Part shown: positions 23,743 through 34,826 of the stretch, in pieces
How positions within the stretch are numbered: the stretch's first letter is position 1
Layout: each line of letters starts with the position of its first letter
Source: Tilletiaria anomala UBC 951
Taxonomy: Eukaryota > Basidiomycota > Exobasidiomycetes > Georgefischeriales > Tilletiariaceae
DNA: 64,000 bases
Reading direction: 5' to 3'
Assembly: GCF_000711695.1 (NCBI RefSeq)
Contig: NW_013547011.1
Coordinates: forward strand, 186,001 to 250,000
The notes under the pieces: model-generated
Database searches by the model: none
What the model saw: only the letters and a program-made list of their open reading frames with translations
Told to the model about the DNA's origin: nothing
Made by a program: the position numbers and the translations under genes

Positions 23743-25750
23743 ATGGCTGGGACTGCTCAAAAGCGAAAGCAACCGCCTGGAAGCAGCGGCACGAAAGCGA
23801 CCGTTTTCCGTAAATCAGCCAAAAAAGCGCGCCAAGACGCCAACTCGTCCTCGTCGAAGCGGTACGAAGACGAGGAAGAGGCGGGACGGTCCAAAGGTAA
23901 AGGACAGGTCAAGAAAAGCGAAACGAGCGGTGCAGCCAAGCGTGCCGCTGCTAAGGCCAAAGCTGCTGAGGAAGCCAAGCCGAAAAAGCCGGCAGTCAAG
24001 CTACCGAATAGCTACACGGATGTGAGAGCAAAGTCAAAAGCCCCGCAGGCAGGGTCGTACAACAAGGGCAAAGGAAAGGTAACCGAATCTGCAGGAAAAC
24101 CAAAAACTAAGCACGACTTTATTCAAAAGAAGAAAGCCCAGGCTGCAGCTGCAACTGCTGCTGCAAAGAAGTGTGCTTCTCAAGCCGAGCAAAACAAGTC
24201 GAAGCAAAAGGCAAAGGATTCGCAAAAGCGCACGGCTTCCCACGAGGACATACCGGCGCTGGTTCCCACACCTCCACCAGCGACTTCGACTCTTCGCATT
24301 GTTGCTGGATCATACGAGCGGCTTCTGTACGGGCTTGATGCCTCCGTTACTGCGGGCACTGAAGGGCTACAGTTCACCTTTACGCCACACTTTATCTTCC
24401 CCGCGCACATTTCTTCCATTCGCAGCGTCGCCTGCGCAGGCCATGACTCCAAGTGGCTTGCCACCGGCGGCACGGATGAATCAATCAAAGTGTGGGACTT
24501 GCGAAAGCGAATCGAAGTTGGCACGTTGACCGGTCACGAAGGCACGATCACTGCCTTACACTTTCCCACACGCACCTACCTACTTACGACTGGCCAAGAC
24601 GGACGGATCAACATCTATCGCTCGCGAGACTGGAGCCTGCTCAAGACGCTCAAAGGTCACGTCGGATCTGTGAACGACGTCGCTGCGCATCCCTCCGGAC
24701 GCGTGGCGCTGAGCGTGGGCAAGGACAGGACGATCAGGATGTGGGATCTGATGCGCGGCGTCGGAGCTGCGAGCACCAAGATTGGTGAGGAAGGCGAGCG
24801 CGTCACTTGGGATAGCCACGGCAATCGATTCGCCGTACTTGCGGGCCCGCACCTGAGGGTGCATGACACGCAGATGAAGGTGCTCGGCGAGATTACGGCC
24901 AAGGTCAGGTGGCACGACGTGCGCTTCTACAGCGTCAAGGCAAGAGAGCTGATGTTCGTTGCTGGCGAGGACAAGATGGTACATGTCTACGATGTCGCCG
25001 AGCCGTTCGAGGTGGAGGGAATCCCGACTTTCAAGGAGATTGCTAGACTTGTCGGCCACAACAACCGGTGAGGGCACATGTTATGCGGCGGGCGATGACT
25101 CACCAGAATACGTTATATTGAACAATTTTCTATGCTACAGTGTGCGAACTGTCTGCGTACAGCCGGTCAAGCCTTCCGGCACAAACTCCAATGAGGCCAA
25201 GGACACGCTAGCCGCAGTGACCATCTCGTCAGATGGCCTGATTCGTGCGTTCGACCTCTCCCCGCTGGTCGCGGCGGTTGGTAGTTCACGTGCGGATGAG
25301 ACAGCATCGCCGTTGGAGCTTCCATCTGCCGCATCGTACGACACTAAAGGTTCGCGCCTGACATGTCTCAGTGTCGCTGGCGTGCTGGGAGCACCCTCTG
25401 CGAGCACCTCTGGTGTGAGCAAGGCTAGCAGCGGCGACCAGGCAGATGAAGAGGACAACGATGAAAAGGACGAAGATTCCGCCGAAGAAGTTGACTTGGT
25501 AGACACCGACGAGTTCGTTCTAGAGGGCGCTTCCGAGGACGACGAGGAACCCGATACGGACGCAGAAGAAGAAGAGCTCCGCGAGCTTCAAAAACAGATC
25601 GACGAGGCGAAGGCAGCGGGTATGCTTGAAGACGACACGGACGAAAGCGGCGACGAGGACGCGAGCGGCCATGATGACGATGACACGGACGACGACGTTG
25701 CAAGCTTAGAAGCCGAGGGAGAAAATGAGAGTGAGCCTGAGGACGCTTGA
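23743..25750 (+). CDS. MAK11: MAK11/PAK1IP1-like WD40 ribosome biogenesis protein
   Basis: 644 residues, exons 23743-25067 and 25141-25750 (phase 2 join gives NNR|VRTVCV). Residues ~1-180 are a Lys/Ala-rich basic tail, typical of nucleolar proteins. WD40 repeats follow: LLYGLDA, ATGGTDESIKVWDL, LTTGQDGRINIYR, LSVGKDRTIRMWDLMRG, GEDKMVHVYDV, ISSDGLIRAFDL. The phrase GSYERLLYGLD, and the spacing and order of repeats, match Mak11 / p21-activated kinase-interacting protein 1. Family knowledge: Mak11 helps load Rlp24 onto pre-60S particles in the nucleolus; the human homologue also binds PAK1. The last ~110 residues are very acidic (runs of Asp/Glu), ending SEPEDA. Its 3' end lies 102 bp from the convergent Naa38-like gene. 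Confidence 0.88.
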
Positions 25751-25852
25751 GGCTCAGTGCAGGGGTGTTTTCACATACTGTATCAAGCATTTGGAATTGG
25801 CCCAACACATGCCGAAAGATGCCATACTGAGCCTATACCGACCCCATTGCAT

Positions 25853-26482
25853 CTATATGTAAATGGACCCATCAGAAGGAAGCGGACGCAGCGAGTTGTT
25901 ACCGCTGCTGCGAGCTACCACGGGTGGCATGCCTGCCTGCACTTCCAACTTGAGAATGTGTCCACCTGGAACCATGACGAGTCCGACGAAGCGCCGGTCG
26001 AACTCTTCGATTTGTCTCTCGAGTGACCTTGGCGGCCTAGTGCCTTTCGTTGCATTTGTGCCATGCGCCTGTCCCGGTGGTGACCGCAGCTTGTACTCGG
26101 TCGCATTGTTGAGAAGAACATTTCGGGCCGAATCGACGCAGACAAAGTTTCCCTTGAAGGCGCGCCCATCAGTGATGTGAACCAGGCAGGTCTTGTCAAG
26201 CAACGTCGTACGAATCTCATACTCGTTTAGCTTTGCAGCAGCAGAAGGTTTTGGGATGGCAGGACCCACGTCGACAACGCTCATGGACGAGCTGGATGCA
26301 GACTGGCCTGCTGCAATACTCATATTTGATCCCTGCCCGCGCGTTGGCCTTCCTGTATGCACCCTGCATGCCGCATTGAACGCATCAAACATGTCTACGC
26401 TGCACTGGAAGAAGTGAGGTCGAGGAGCAGGAGGCATCATCTCAGCATCTCGGTCTCTCAGCAGTTCGAATGGTTCATCCAT
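25853..26482 (-). CDS. NAA38: LSM-domain subunit of NatC (Naa38/Mak31/LSMD1)
   Basis: Single exon, 209 residues from the ATG at 26482 (good context); ATGs at 26521 and 26323 are also in frame, the latter giving 156 residues and starting nearer the domain. The C-terminal half is an LSM fold: LLDKTCLVHITDGRAFKGNF, DSARNVLLNNATEYKL (Sm1), and FVGLVMVPGGHILKLEV (Sm2). An LSM with VMVPGGHI and an ~35-residue loop between Sm motifs is typical of LSMD1/Mak31, the auxiliary subunit of N-terminal acetyltransferase C, rather than of spliceosomal LSMs. The N-terminus is unconserved and the true start is undecided. Confidence 0.85.
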   Translation of the reverse strand: MDEPFELLRDRDAEMMPPAPRPHFFQCSVDMFDAFNAACRVHTGRPTRGQGSNMSIAAGQSASSSSMSVVDVGPAIPKPSAAAKLNEYEIRTTLLDKTCLVHITDGRAFKGNFVCVDSARNVLLNNATEYKLRSPPGQAHGTNATKGTRPPRSLERQIEEFDRRFVGLVMVPGGHILKLEVQAGMPPVVARSSGNNSLRPLPSDGSIYI

Positions 26483-27135
26483 AATACCGAGACGCGCACG
26501 TGACGACGCGAATTGAAACATTTGGCGAAGCAACACTTTTGCCCGGCTCTATGAGCCTGTGGACATGCTTGATGCTCCGTCTACTACATACTCTCTCGTC
26601 CCTGATTGTACCACAGCTAGAGGCAGGCCTCTTACGTGCATGAATGTGACCGATCTCAAGGCAGGTCAGCAGATGTGAATGTAAGATGTGTGCGTCGCCG
26701 CCGCTGGGCATCGCCTGGCATTGTCTGGCGGCTCACAGCAAGATGGAGAACCGGCATCAACATCTATATCCGCGATATTCCAACGGTCGACGTCACGCAA
26801 AAGAAAGATGTTCCTTCCACGCAAGGAAGTTGCAGGCTTTGCTCCTCCCTTGGCATTTCGCATGCCTTTCTGACAGTGGTGACCGACGACGACGATAGTG
26901 GACAGTGCGGGTGACGTCTTATCACCGCCCCTCAACACAAAGCTGCTGGAAAACATGCTACCTGCTGCTGAGTACACCGTGCACCATCAGAGGTCGCCTT
27001 TGGGATGCAATCTCATCAAATGCTCCCATTCAATCGAGCTACCACGTACCGTTCGCCAACTCTACTACCATATGCAGAGGTCATTAGCGGTGCTCGACTC
27101 GACCCCATTCCCATCTTGAGTGCAATATTTTCAAC
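26483..27135. other. Intergenic, divergent promoter region
   Basis: 650 bases between the Naa38-like gene and the poly-Q membrane protein. No supported coding region or RNA gene. Confidence 0.5.
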
Positions 27136-27277
27136 ATGGACACAGGGAAGGGCAGGGTGGCCGCTGCGCAACAGCAGTCTCAAGCTCAGCCTGCGGCTCC
27201 AGCCCAAGACGACACAGGTGCGCAAGACTCTCCATTGATGGCAGGCTTCCAGAGTCAGCCTCAGCCTCAGCCTCAGC

Positions 27278-27312
<35 letters not shown>

Positions 27313-30300
27313 GTGCAGCAGCCAGCGGCGGCAGCGCAACCGCAGGCGCAAAATGTCCAACCTGTTGCGACAGTTGCTCAGTCTCAGCCTCCCACTGCAC
27401 AAGCGGCTCAGGCTACGAGGCAGGCTGCGCCTGCCTCGAGCGCTACACTACCTGCGAGCAGTGTCATGCCTGCACTTCCAGTCAGCACAGCTGCCCTGGT
27501 GCCTTCGATGACATCCAACGCACTGAGTCCCACCAATTCTGCTTTGGCTGTAACAAGCACGCCTACTCCAACCACCGGCCAAACGTTCCACATCACTTAT
27601 CTCATTCCTCTGTTCGCCGTTCTTGGCATTCTCCTGCTTGCAACCCTCATTGGTAAATGCTGGGGCGTCATGGCCAATCACTCCGAGCGTCAGGAGCGCA
27701 GGCGGCGCAAGCAGCAAGCAGGGCTCTCCGGCAGCGGTACGATCAGCAACCGTAATATGAGCCAGATCAGCTACGAGACCGACGGATACGACTTCTTCAT
27801 GGGCAAAGGCAACCACTGGGTCGACTATGCACCGACCCAGCGTGGCCCGCAGCCAGGCCAAGGATACGGCAATCGGCCTCAGTATCGGCCTGGCAACTTC
27901 TGGGCGCGGGACGTGCCAACGACACGAACGCGAGCAGGGCGGTTCGAGTCTGGCGTGCAGAGCAACGCCTGGTGGAAGCTCAAGTGGCAACGCGCTTTCG
28001 GTGCGCAGGAAGTCGACAGTCAGCACACATATACTGCTTTCCCACCACAAGCGATGAAAATGTCGCGCCTTGGGGGAGCTTCTAGAGAGGGTGATGGCAG
28101 GCCAGAAGCGGTGAGTTGTCATGCACAGCAACAGATCCTTCCCGCCAGAGGAAGCCATCTTCGAACTAACACCTCTCCTGTTATACAGCTTCGTCCTTCA
28201 GAAGACGCAACGCCTGCGCCAAAGTCATTTTGGCCCGGCCGCTTAAATCGCCAGCGCTCGTTCAGTCCAACATCGTACGAGCGAAGACGCATGTCGCTTT
28301 TGGACAAAGCTTCCGAGTCCGCTAGCAATTTTGCACGCGCGCTGAAGAGCGGGCCCGGCGCCATGGTCTCTTGGCTGACCAACTCTCGCGCCGACGACAG
28401 CGGTGCAAACGAGTCACTGAATCTGCTCTCCGTGACTGGATCGCCTGTGAAGCTCGGAGGAGCGGGCGAGGACTTACCCGCATTCCACAGTCCGCGCTCT
28501 TCCCCTCGAAAGACCGCACCTTCTCATTTGCCTGTCGTCCACACCGCCACTGGGCAATTGTCCCAGGCGTGTCGTTCGCACAGCGTTCCATCTATCCTCG
28601 ACGATGACGGCTTCATTGAGTCACCGATGTCCAGTCCGACAAAGAAAAGCTCTTCCGTACGTCGCTACGTAGCTTCACCTCAGGACACAGACCTGCATTC
28701 GGCATCCGCGTCCGCGTGCAGTTCGCCGAGCAAGTACACTTCGTCCAGCTGGGGCCGTAGCGCGTTCACCGCCTCTCCCAATTTTGAAGACAAGGACGAC
28801 GAGCGCATGACCAACTTTTCTGATCTCTTGCGCCGAAACACGCTCGCAAACTCAGAAATATCCAATATACAGCCACTAAGGGAAGAAGGTTACATAAGTG
28901 CGCCATCTCGAGCAAGCACCAGGAAAAGTCGCGCGACTGTCAGGATCAATGCGAATGTTGAAGAGATCGGCAGTGCTTATGGTCCCCTCAACTCTCCCTC
29001 CGCCTCGTCCCTGGCCTCTCCACGCACCGCCTCCCCTTCCAAACAGGCCTGGGAGGAACCCCAGCCGAGAGCACCGCTGTCGAGAAGTAAGACGGTGTCC
29101 GTCAAGAAGCCAGTGAATGGAGCGAAGGCGGAGAGACATCGACGAGCTAATTCGACGCATGCTAGTCCTTCCCAGATCGCAATGGACAGTCCGATCGCAC
29201 GTTCAAAGACGCTGAAGAAGAAGCGTCCTGTGGCAGACGAATCTGCTGTTTTGGAAGCCGGTGGGGCCACTGCCAGCATTTCAAAGAAGCCGCCGCTAAC
29301 CGAGATGGTGACAGATGTCTTTGGAACCATGGACCTGAAGCGGACAGACACACAAGGCAGCACTAGCTCGAGGACCACGCAGAGCAGTGCAAGCTCAGGA
29401 GCAACAATGGTGGACAGAAATGTGCTTGTTCATGCAGGCAAGACTGATGGAGAGCATGCGTTGAAGATGCTAGTCAATTCGGTGACACTCTCTGAGATGC
29501 ACAAAATCAGCAGCTTTGCCACTGAGATTGTCGCCATGATGTCGCACACCGAGGAAGGAGTTCAGCAGGAGCCCACAGCGCCACCCATTGTCGAGCTCAA
29601 GGACAAGTCAGAAGCGCGGCTCGCAACCCCTGTTCAGTGTGTCGCTCCGAGTGAGGCGCAATACTCACCTTCGCCTATCTTAACTCCCATAAGGCAGAAG
29701 ACGTGGCTGCGCAAGGGAGGGCGGTGGCAGAGATCGGCTGGGGAAGCGAGTGACGAAGAAGATGACGAACAGCCGGCTTTGCAACGTTCACCGCCGATTT
29801 CTCCAAAGAGGGCAGTGTCTCCTCCGCCTCTTCCCTTACCCTCTCTAGGCACATCGCCAGGTCTCCCAGATGCACTTGTCGTTGCCTCACCCGCTTCACC
29901 CCACGGTCCGACGTGGCAGAATTTGCTGCTGTCCAGTCCTGCGCCCAAGGATCGTGCCTCCGATCTCTTCCTCGCCTCGCCAGTCACAGCATACGGAGAT
30001 AAAAACCCGCCACGCCGCCGCAAGGGACCTCAGGGCTCGCCTGCCGCTCATACCAAGAGCCTGAACAATATCCCTGCACCTACTATCCCTAGAAGCCAAA
30101 GCACGGTGATGCAGAAGACATTCTCTACAATCAGTGGCAGTACAGTGCTTGGCGATGATGGACCAGTGTGCCGCCTACCGCACAGCAACACATCCCCGTC
30201 TCTTAGCAAGGGCAGTCTTAAAAGCTCGCCAATCATCAAACGCAGCTCGACTAAGACCCTCAACGCTAAGAACGCTCGGTCTCCGGCGCAAAAGGCTCGC

Positions 30301-30468
30301 GAGAGGGACGCGGCTATGAACCGAGTTCAAGGTGAGTCTGCCCCAACCATGCAGCTTACAGGCAAATAGACTAACGCCCGCGATTGTGCAAACTCAATCG
30401 CAGCCATAGTCGCCAGCAAGCTTGACCAACGTGAAAGTTCCTTGAGCGAAAGTATGATCGTTTCTTAA
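27136..30468 (+). CDS. Single-pass membrane protein with poly-Q ectodomain, function unknown
   Basis: 1060 residues; exons 27136-28110, 28189-30331, 30404-30468. The N-terminal ~150 residues are Gln/Pro/Ala/Thr-rich and include a pure CAA tract; no cleavable signal is seen. One membrane segment, ITYLIPLFAVLGILLLATLI (about residues 153-172), is followed by a basic stretch RQERRRRKQQ, so the long C-terminal part is probably cytosolic. That part is Ser/Pro/Lys-rich with many SPxK/R-like phosphosites and no fold recognised. The 78-nt intron 28111-28188 is a multiple of three without a stop but has a GTGAGT donor, CTAAC and CAG. The last intron (30332-30403) extends the protein by 21 residues past an apparent stop at 30367-30369. 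Overall form resembles fungal plasma-membrane sensors or polarity adaptors, but this is inference. Confidence 0.75.
27277..27312 (+). repeat. (CAA)12 poly-glutamine microsatellite
   Basis: Twelve uninterrupted CAA codons inside the membrane-protein gene, preceded by CCTCAG repeats that encode Pro-Gln. An uninterrupted codon tract is prone to length change. Confidence 0.95.
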
Positions 30469-30534
30469 TTGATATTTGTACATACCAGCTCGGCTGTTGC
30501 ATCCCGCTACCAGAATTGACTTTTGCACGTATCG

Positions 30535-33500
30535 TCAAAAAGGCAGAAGCCTCTTTCGCTCTTCCATGGCATCGTCCGAAGCGTCGTCCTCGTCAATAGG
30601 CTCCCCTTGAGACCGTTCGTCTTCGCACCACGAGTCATCGATGGGGACGAAAAGCCGAAGCTCGCGCTCCTCCATCGTGTGGGCCAATGTTTTGAGTTCG
30701 GATCCAGTTAGAGCGTGCTTCAGCGGGTGCGCGAATGCAGCAAGGTAAATATCTGTCCAGAAAGGCGGATTCGTGAGCTAGGCGTTCAATTCATGCCTGT
30801 CTTAAATGAAGCTCACTTTTGTCACCTGGACAAGCACGGAGAGCACGAAAGAACACGTCCTTCGCCCTATTTCTGCACTCTTTGAGAGAGGCTGGAGAGG
30901 AGAGTGACTCTACCCTTTCAAGGACAAATATCTCGAAATCGAGGTAGAGGTGCCAGAGCAGCAATGAGCTGTTGGTTCAAGGTATGTCAGACCTGATAGT
31001 AAGCTTCTCCGCGCTTGGCTCGAACCTTTTCACGGTACGTCCAACGGCACTCACTGGGGAAGATGCGCGGTAGCCACTTCGAGTTGACGTCGCACAGCGT
31101 GCTGGTTCCAATGAGACGGATACAAGTTTGCCTCTGCAAAAGTGGCAAAAACGAAAACTGCTTCCTTCCGTTGCTCTTGCGCGGGATCATCGCTTGCCTG
31201 TACGACCCTAGGAAGGATGTCTCGCTCAAGCGTCAAGCGGAGTTGCCCTTCGAACCTTCGGGACATCTCGTGAGCAGCAAGCAGTGCAAGGAATGCTGTA
31301 CTTGAACTTTCTTGGGCTGTCTTGATGAGCAATGAGCGTGCTTGTGCCGGTTTAAGCGATCGATCTGACTGATCCTGGAGACTGCGCCACACAATTGCCC
31401 AAATTCGCAACCTGCACATGTCAGCTGCAGCAGTCTCGATACCTTGAAGCAAATCAAGGTATTCTTCGAGAACACCAGCACGATATTCCGAGCCTGTAAC
31501 GAGCCATTCAAGGAGGAACCCGGTAGCGAGTGCGATCATTCGCAGATGGACATCCTCACTTGACTCCTGGAAGCGATGTTTGTAGTAGTTGCGCGCCTTT
31601 CGGGCTTCGATGGGGCTCGGGTCTGGCATATTCTGGAGACTGTATAGGGCGTCCAGCGAAGGCCGGCCGAAGCGCAAGTTGGCCGCGCGACAGAGCAGCT
31701 TTACTGCCACATGTGGATCCGGGCGATGCTCGAGCTCAGCAAGGCTGTACCAAAGCTTTGCTGATTCAATGGCTGAAGACTCCAGAGACGAAAGTGTCAT
31801 GCGCAGCGTTTTGCGAGCTGTCTCCAAGCTCCCATAGACTTTCTCCGCATTCGCGTAGGCGAGCCAAAGGTCTGCATCTTGGCTGCCCTTCGTACTGAGT
31901 GCTCGCTTACCCACCTTATTGATCGAAGTGGTCGAAGAGGCTAGGTCCAAGTAGAAGTCAAGTATGCTTAGACGTGAGACTGGTGTTGCCCATGCCGTTT
32001 GTGCTGCTTTGATCACCTGGCGACATTGCTGCACATCTGCCGACCCAATGACGGCCTGGCCGAGCTGGGAGAAATGAAGAGCTTGAGCATTGCGATGCGG
32101 CAGATCGGTAAGTTCATCGGCTGGTAGTGTCAGGTGTGGATTCGAGAACGGATTCTCCAAGCGACTGGGATGTCGCCTCGGCTCAAGCTCGATAGAGAGG
32201 TGAGAGAGGCGATCGGTCTGATTGCTGACCAACGCCGACGGCCAGAAGTGATTCTTCTGTGTCTCCCGATCGAGTAGCGCCCAGGTGGAAAGGACAGCTG
32301 TCGAGCATATAGATGGCGATGCAGAGAAGCTGCCTGATGGGAGGCCGAGGTATTGCAGAAAGGCATCTACCAGACGATTTCTCGCCTGAGAAGTTCGCAA
32401 ATTGCACAAGAAAGGTGAGACGTCTGAAAAGAAGATGCTGGAAAAAGGATCAACCTCGGCTTCTCCGATATCCCAAAGAGGAGCATCGGTCGTACGAGTC
32501 GGGTATCGGTGAGCTCTTGCTCTTGCGTGCTCCGAGGCGAGCCATTGATCGAGTGGATCGTGATTCCCCTGCTTTGGAGCGTCAGCGTGGCACAGAGCCA
32601 ACGGTTCACCAAAGCGAGGACCTTCTTCATCCCATTGCTGTTCCGCTTTGTCCAGCGCATCGTTGAAAGTCAACAAGGACGTGGACCGCGAGTCCTGGAG
32701 ATACGTCGCGCAGAGCTGCGACTGAGCTTGTAGTACCGCAAAGCCTCTTTCAACATAGCCTGCGCTGCGCATGACAGCCGCGAGCTCCAACTGCATATCT
32801 ACCATCGCCTGCTCTAGTTGGCCACTTGAATCCGGATCGAGCGCAAATACTTCTTCGTTCAGAGCTCCCAAAGCCTGGCCGTATGCGTTTAGGACTTTCG
32901 TGAAGGTCCATTTGGATGCTTGTCTGCTTTTCCAGCTCGTGTAATGGTGCCAGCCCTGGACCTTACTGCGCCATCGGAGACCGGCGTAGCTCGCAGGCGC
33001 TCCGTGTTCTGCGCCGATCGGAAGGAGTCTTTCCCACTGCTCCTCGGCAGCCTTTACGTCCCATATACCTGCCACAGTAGCAATTGAGATGCGTTCGAGT
33101 TGCAGTCTGAGCTGGTCATCGATGTCTGATACCGAGGCCAAGGCTTTGTCAAGTACGCTAATTTGAGCTTCCACTACACCCAATGAAAGAGTCTTGCCAC
33201 CCATTTTGCTCTTTCGCGATGTGCGTTTGACTTGGTCGGAGCCTCTTTCCTCCTCCATCGCAGGTGAAGTCGCAAGGTCTCGCTGTAATTCGACCAACTT
33301 GAGCCACGCTTGCAGATTTGTAGGCTCGCTCGAGACGGCAGCATTGGCATGAGCCACTTTGCGCCGTAACTCCTCCCCTGGGTCGGCACCAACATCTGAG
33401 AGTAAAGAATCTGACTCGGATTCGCTGGTCACTTCGTCGCCCAGGTTATCTAAGAAGCGAGGCGGAGAAAGCGTCTGTCCACTGCCAGAATCGCGCCGGG

Positions 33501-34343
33501 GGCGACCGTAGGAGACTGCCACAAAGTCTGAGAGGTGGTCAAAGTTGGTTCGATCAGCTTCAGGCCCAGTCGCAAGCCGCAGTCGCTTCCGAGGTCGCCT
33601 GTGAGCTTTCCATGCATGTGAGGAATCAATGTACCGCAGAGGAGCTCGCCCTCTCGGCACGATAACGACCCCACGGTGATCTGAAAGTTGCGGAGCGATT
33701 CGAAGGCCTTGATCGAGGCCCAGAACTCTCCCACCTAAAGGAGCAGACGCAAGCATCAGCACATTCACACCCAAATACATACCGCAAGTACTGCTGACTC
33801 ACCGCATGACCTTCTGAAACGCGAGATGGAATGCTTGGTTGGACCGTATTTGGCGCGAGCGAGATCGCCCACAGTGTCTTTGATGAACACACCCGCTACC
33901 GAGTCAGAAGGTGCGCGAGCGAATCCCTGATCGTGATGGCTTTCTACAAGTTGTGATCGTTTGCTGGTCTCTGTCTTGCCCTGATCAGGCAATTTGTGTG
34001 AACTCTTTCGATGCCTGCCGTCTTCTGAAGCGTGATCTCTTGATCTTGTGAGGCCTCCCTTATCTGACTTGGTTTCCGTCGATCTGCTTTGATGCGAAGC
34101 TGAACCGCTGGCGTCTTTGCGAGTAGATTCGACCTTGCGCTTCTTGCGATCATTTCGGTGGCGGTGATCTGCAGGTGATTTCTCACGCCTTTCATCTGCC
34201 TTGCGAGAACGTTTGGAAGCTCCAGGCTCATGACCAAGCCTGTCCTCGGCGGATGGCGATGTCGATACCTTGAAGGATCGGAAAGACAATGCAGCTTGGA
34301 ACGAGGAGAACGAAGGCGGCAGTGTCTTTTCTTCTTGGCTCAT
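30535..34343 (-). CDS. NRDE2: NRDE2 homologue (nuclear RNA surveillance / RNAi)
   Basis: 1196 residues; exons 34343-33803, 33734-31055, 30968-30817, 30752-30535, phases consistent and every join continuing a conserved block. The Ser/Arg/Lys/Asp-rich N-terminus (~155 residues) is nuclear-protein-like. The family core follows: VFIKDTVGDLARAKYGPTK, GRVLGLDQGLRIA, many helical HAT-like repeats, LWLAYANAEKVYGSLETARK, and the C-terminal LLLWHLYLDFEIFVLERVE ... IYLAAFAHPLKHALTGSEL with an acidic end. Family knowledge: NRDE-2 acts in nuclear RNAi in worms; the human protein restrains MTR4/exosome recruitment, and the fission yeast relative Nrl1 works in splicing and heterochromatin. A role in nuclear RNA quality control is likely. 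The stop lies 66 bp from the convergent membrane-protein stop. Confidence 0.9.
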
Positions 34344-34826
34344 CCTGAACGGACCTTGATCAATCGATTGATGTTCTGAGCACTTTACATGTGCTTGCTG
34401 CCAATCAGACAACATGCGAAACAAGCAAGGGATAGCATACATCCATTGATGTTGTCTTGTCGCGCCTGAGGTTGTCTACATGTGTGACGCGTCTTTCAAA
34501 GCGAAGCATTCGAGAGTCAAGATCTGGGATCTTGCTTCATAGGAGCTAGGAATCGTCCCATCACTTGGAAGGCCATGATGATTTGCTCAAATTACATACA
34601 TACATCAGTCGAGGTCCGGAAAAGAGGAGCAATGGGTGCCATGCGATGCAGCAGGTGATAGGAGGGGAACAAACAGAGGTATCAAGCGCTGCTGTGTAGG
34701 TGCATCCAACGTGTGCTATATGTGATGAACTCGACCGCTAGGTCCTTTCGTGCGCGATGGAATGTGTAGACGGTAGATGTTGGGGGAAGATGGGAGATTA
34801 GAGACAAGCTGGCACGTGGCGAATCG
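34344..34826. other. Intergenic
   Basis: 480 bases between the Bem3-like stop and the NRDE2 start, both on the minus strand. No gene or RNA seen; expected to hold the NRDE2 promoter. Confidence 0.5.
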
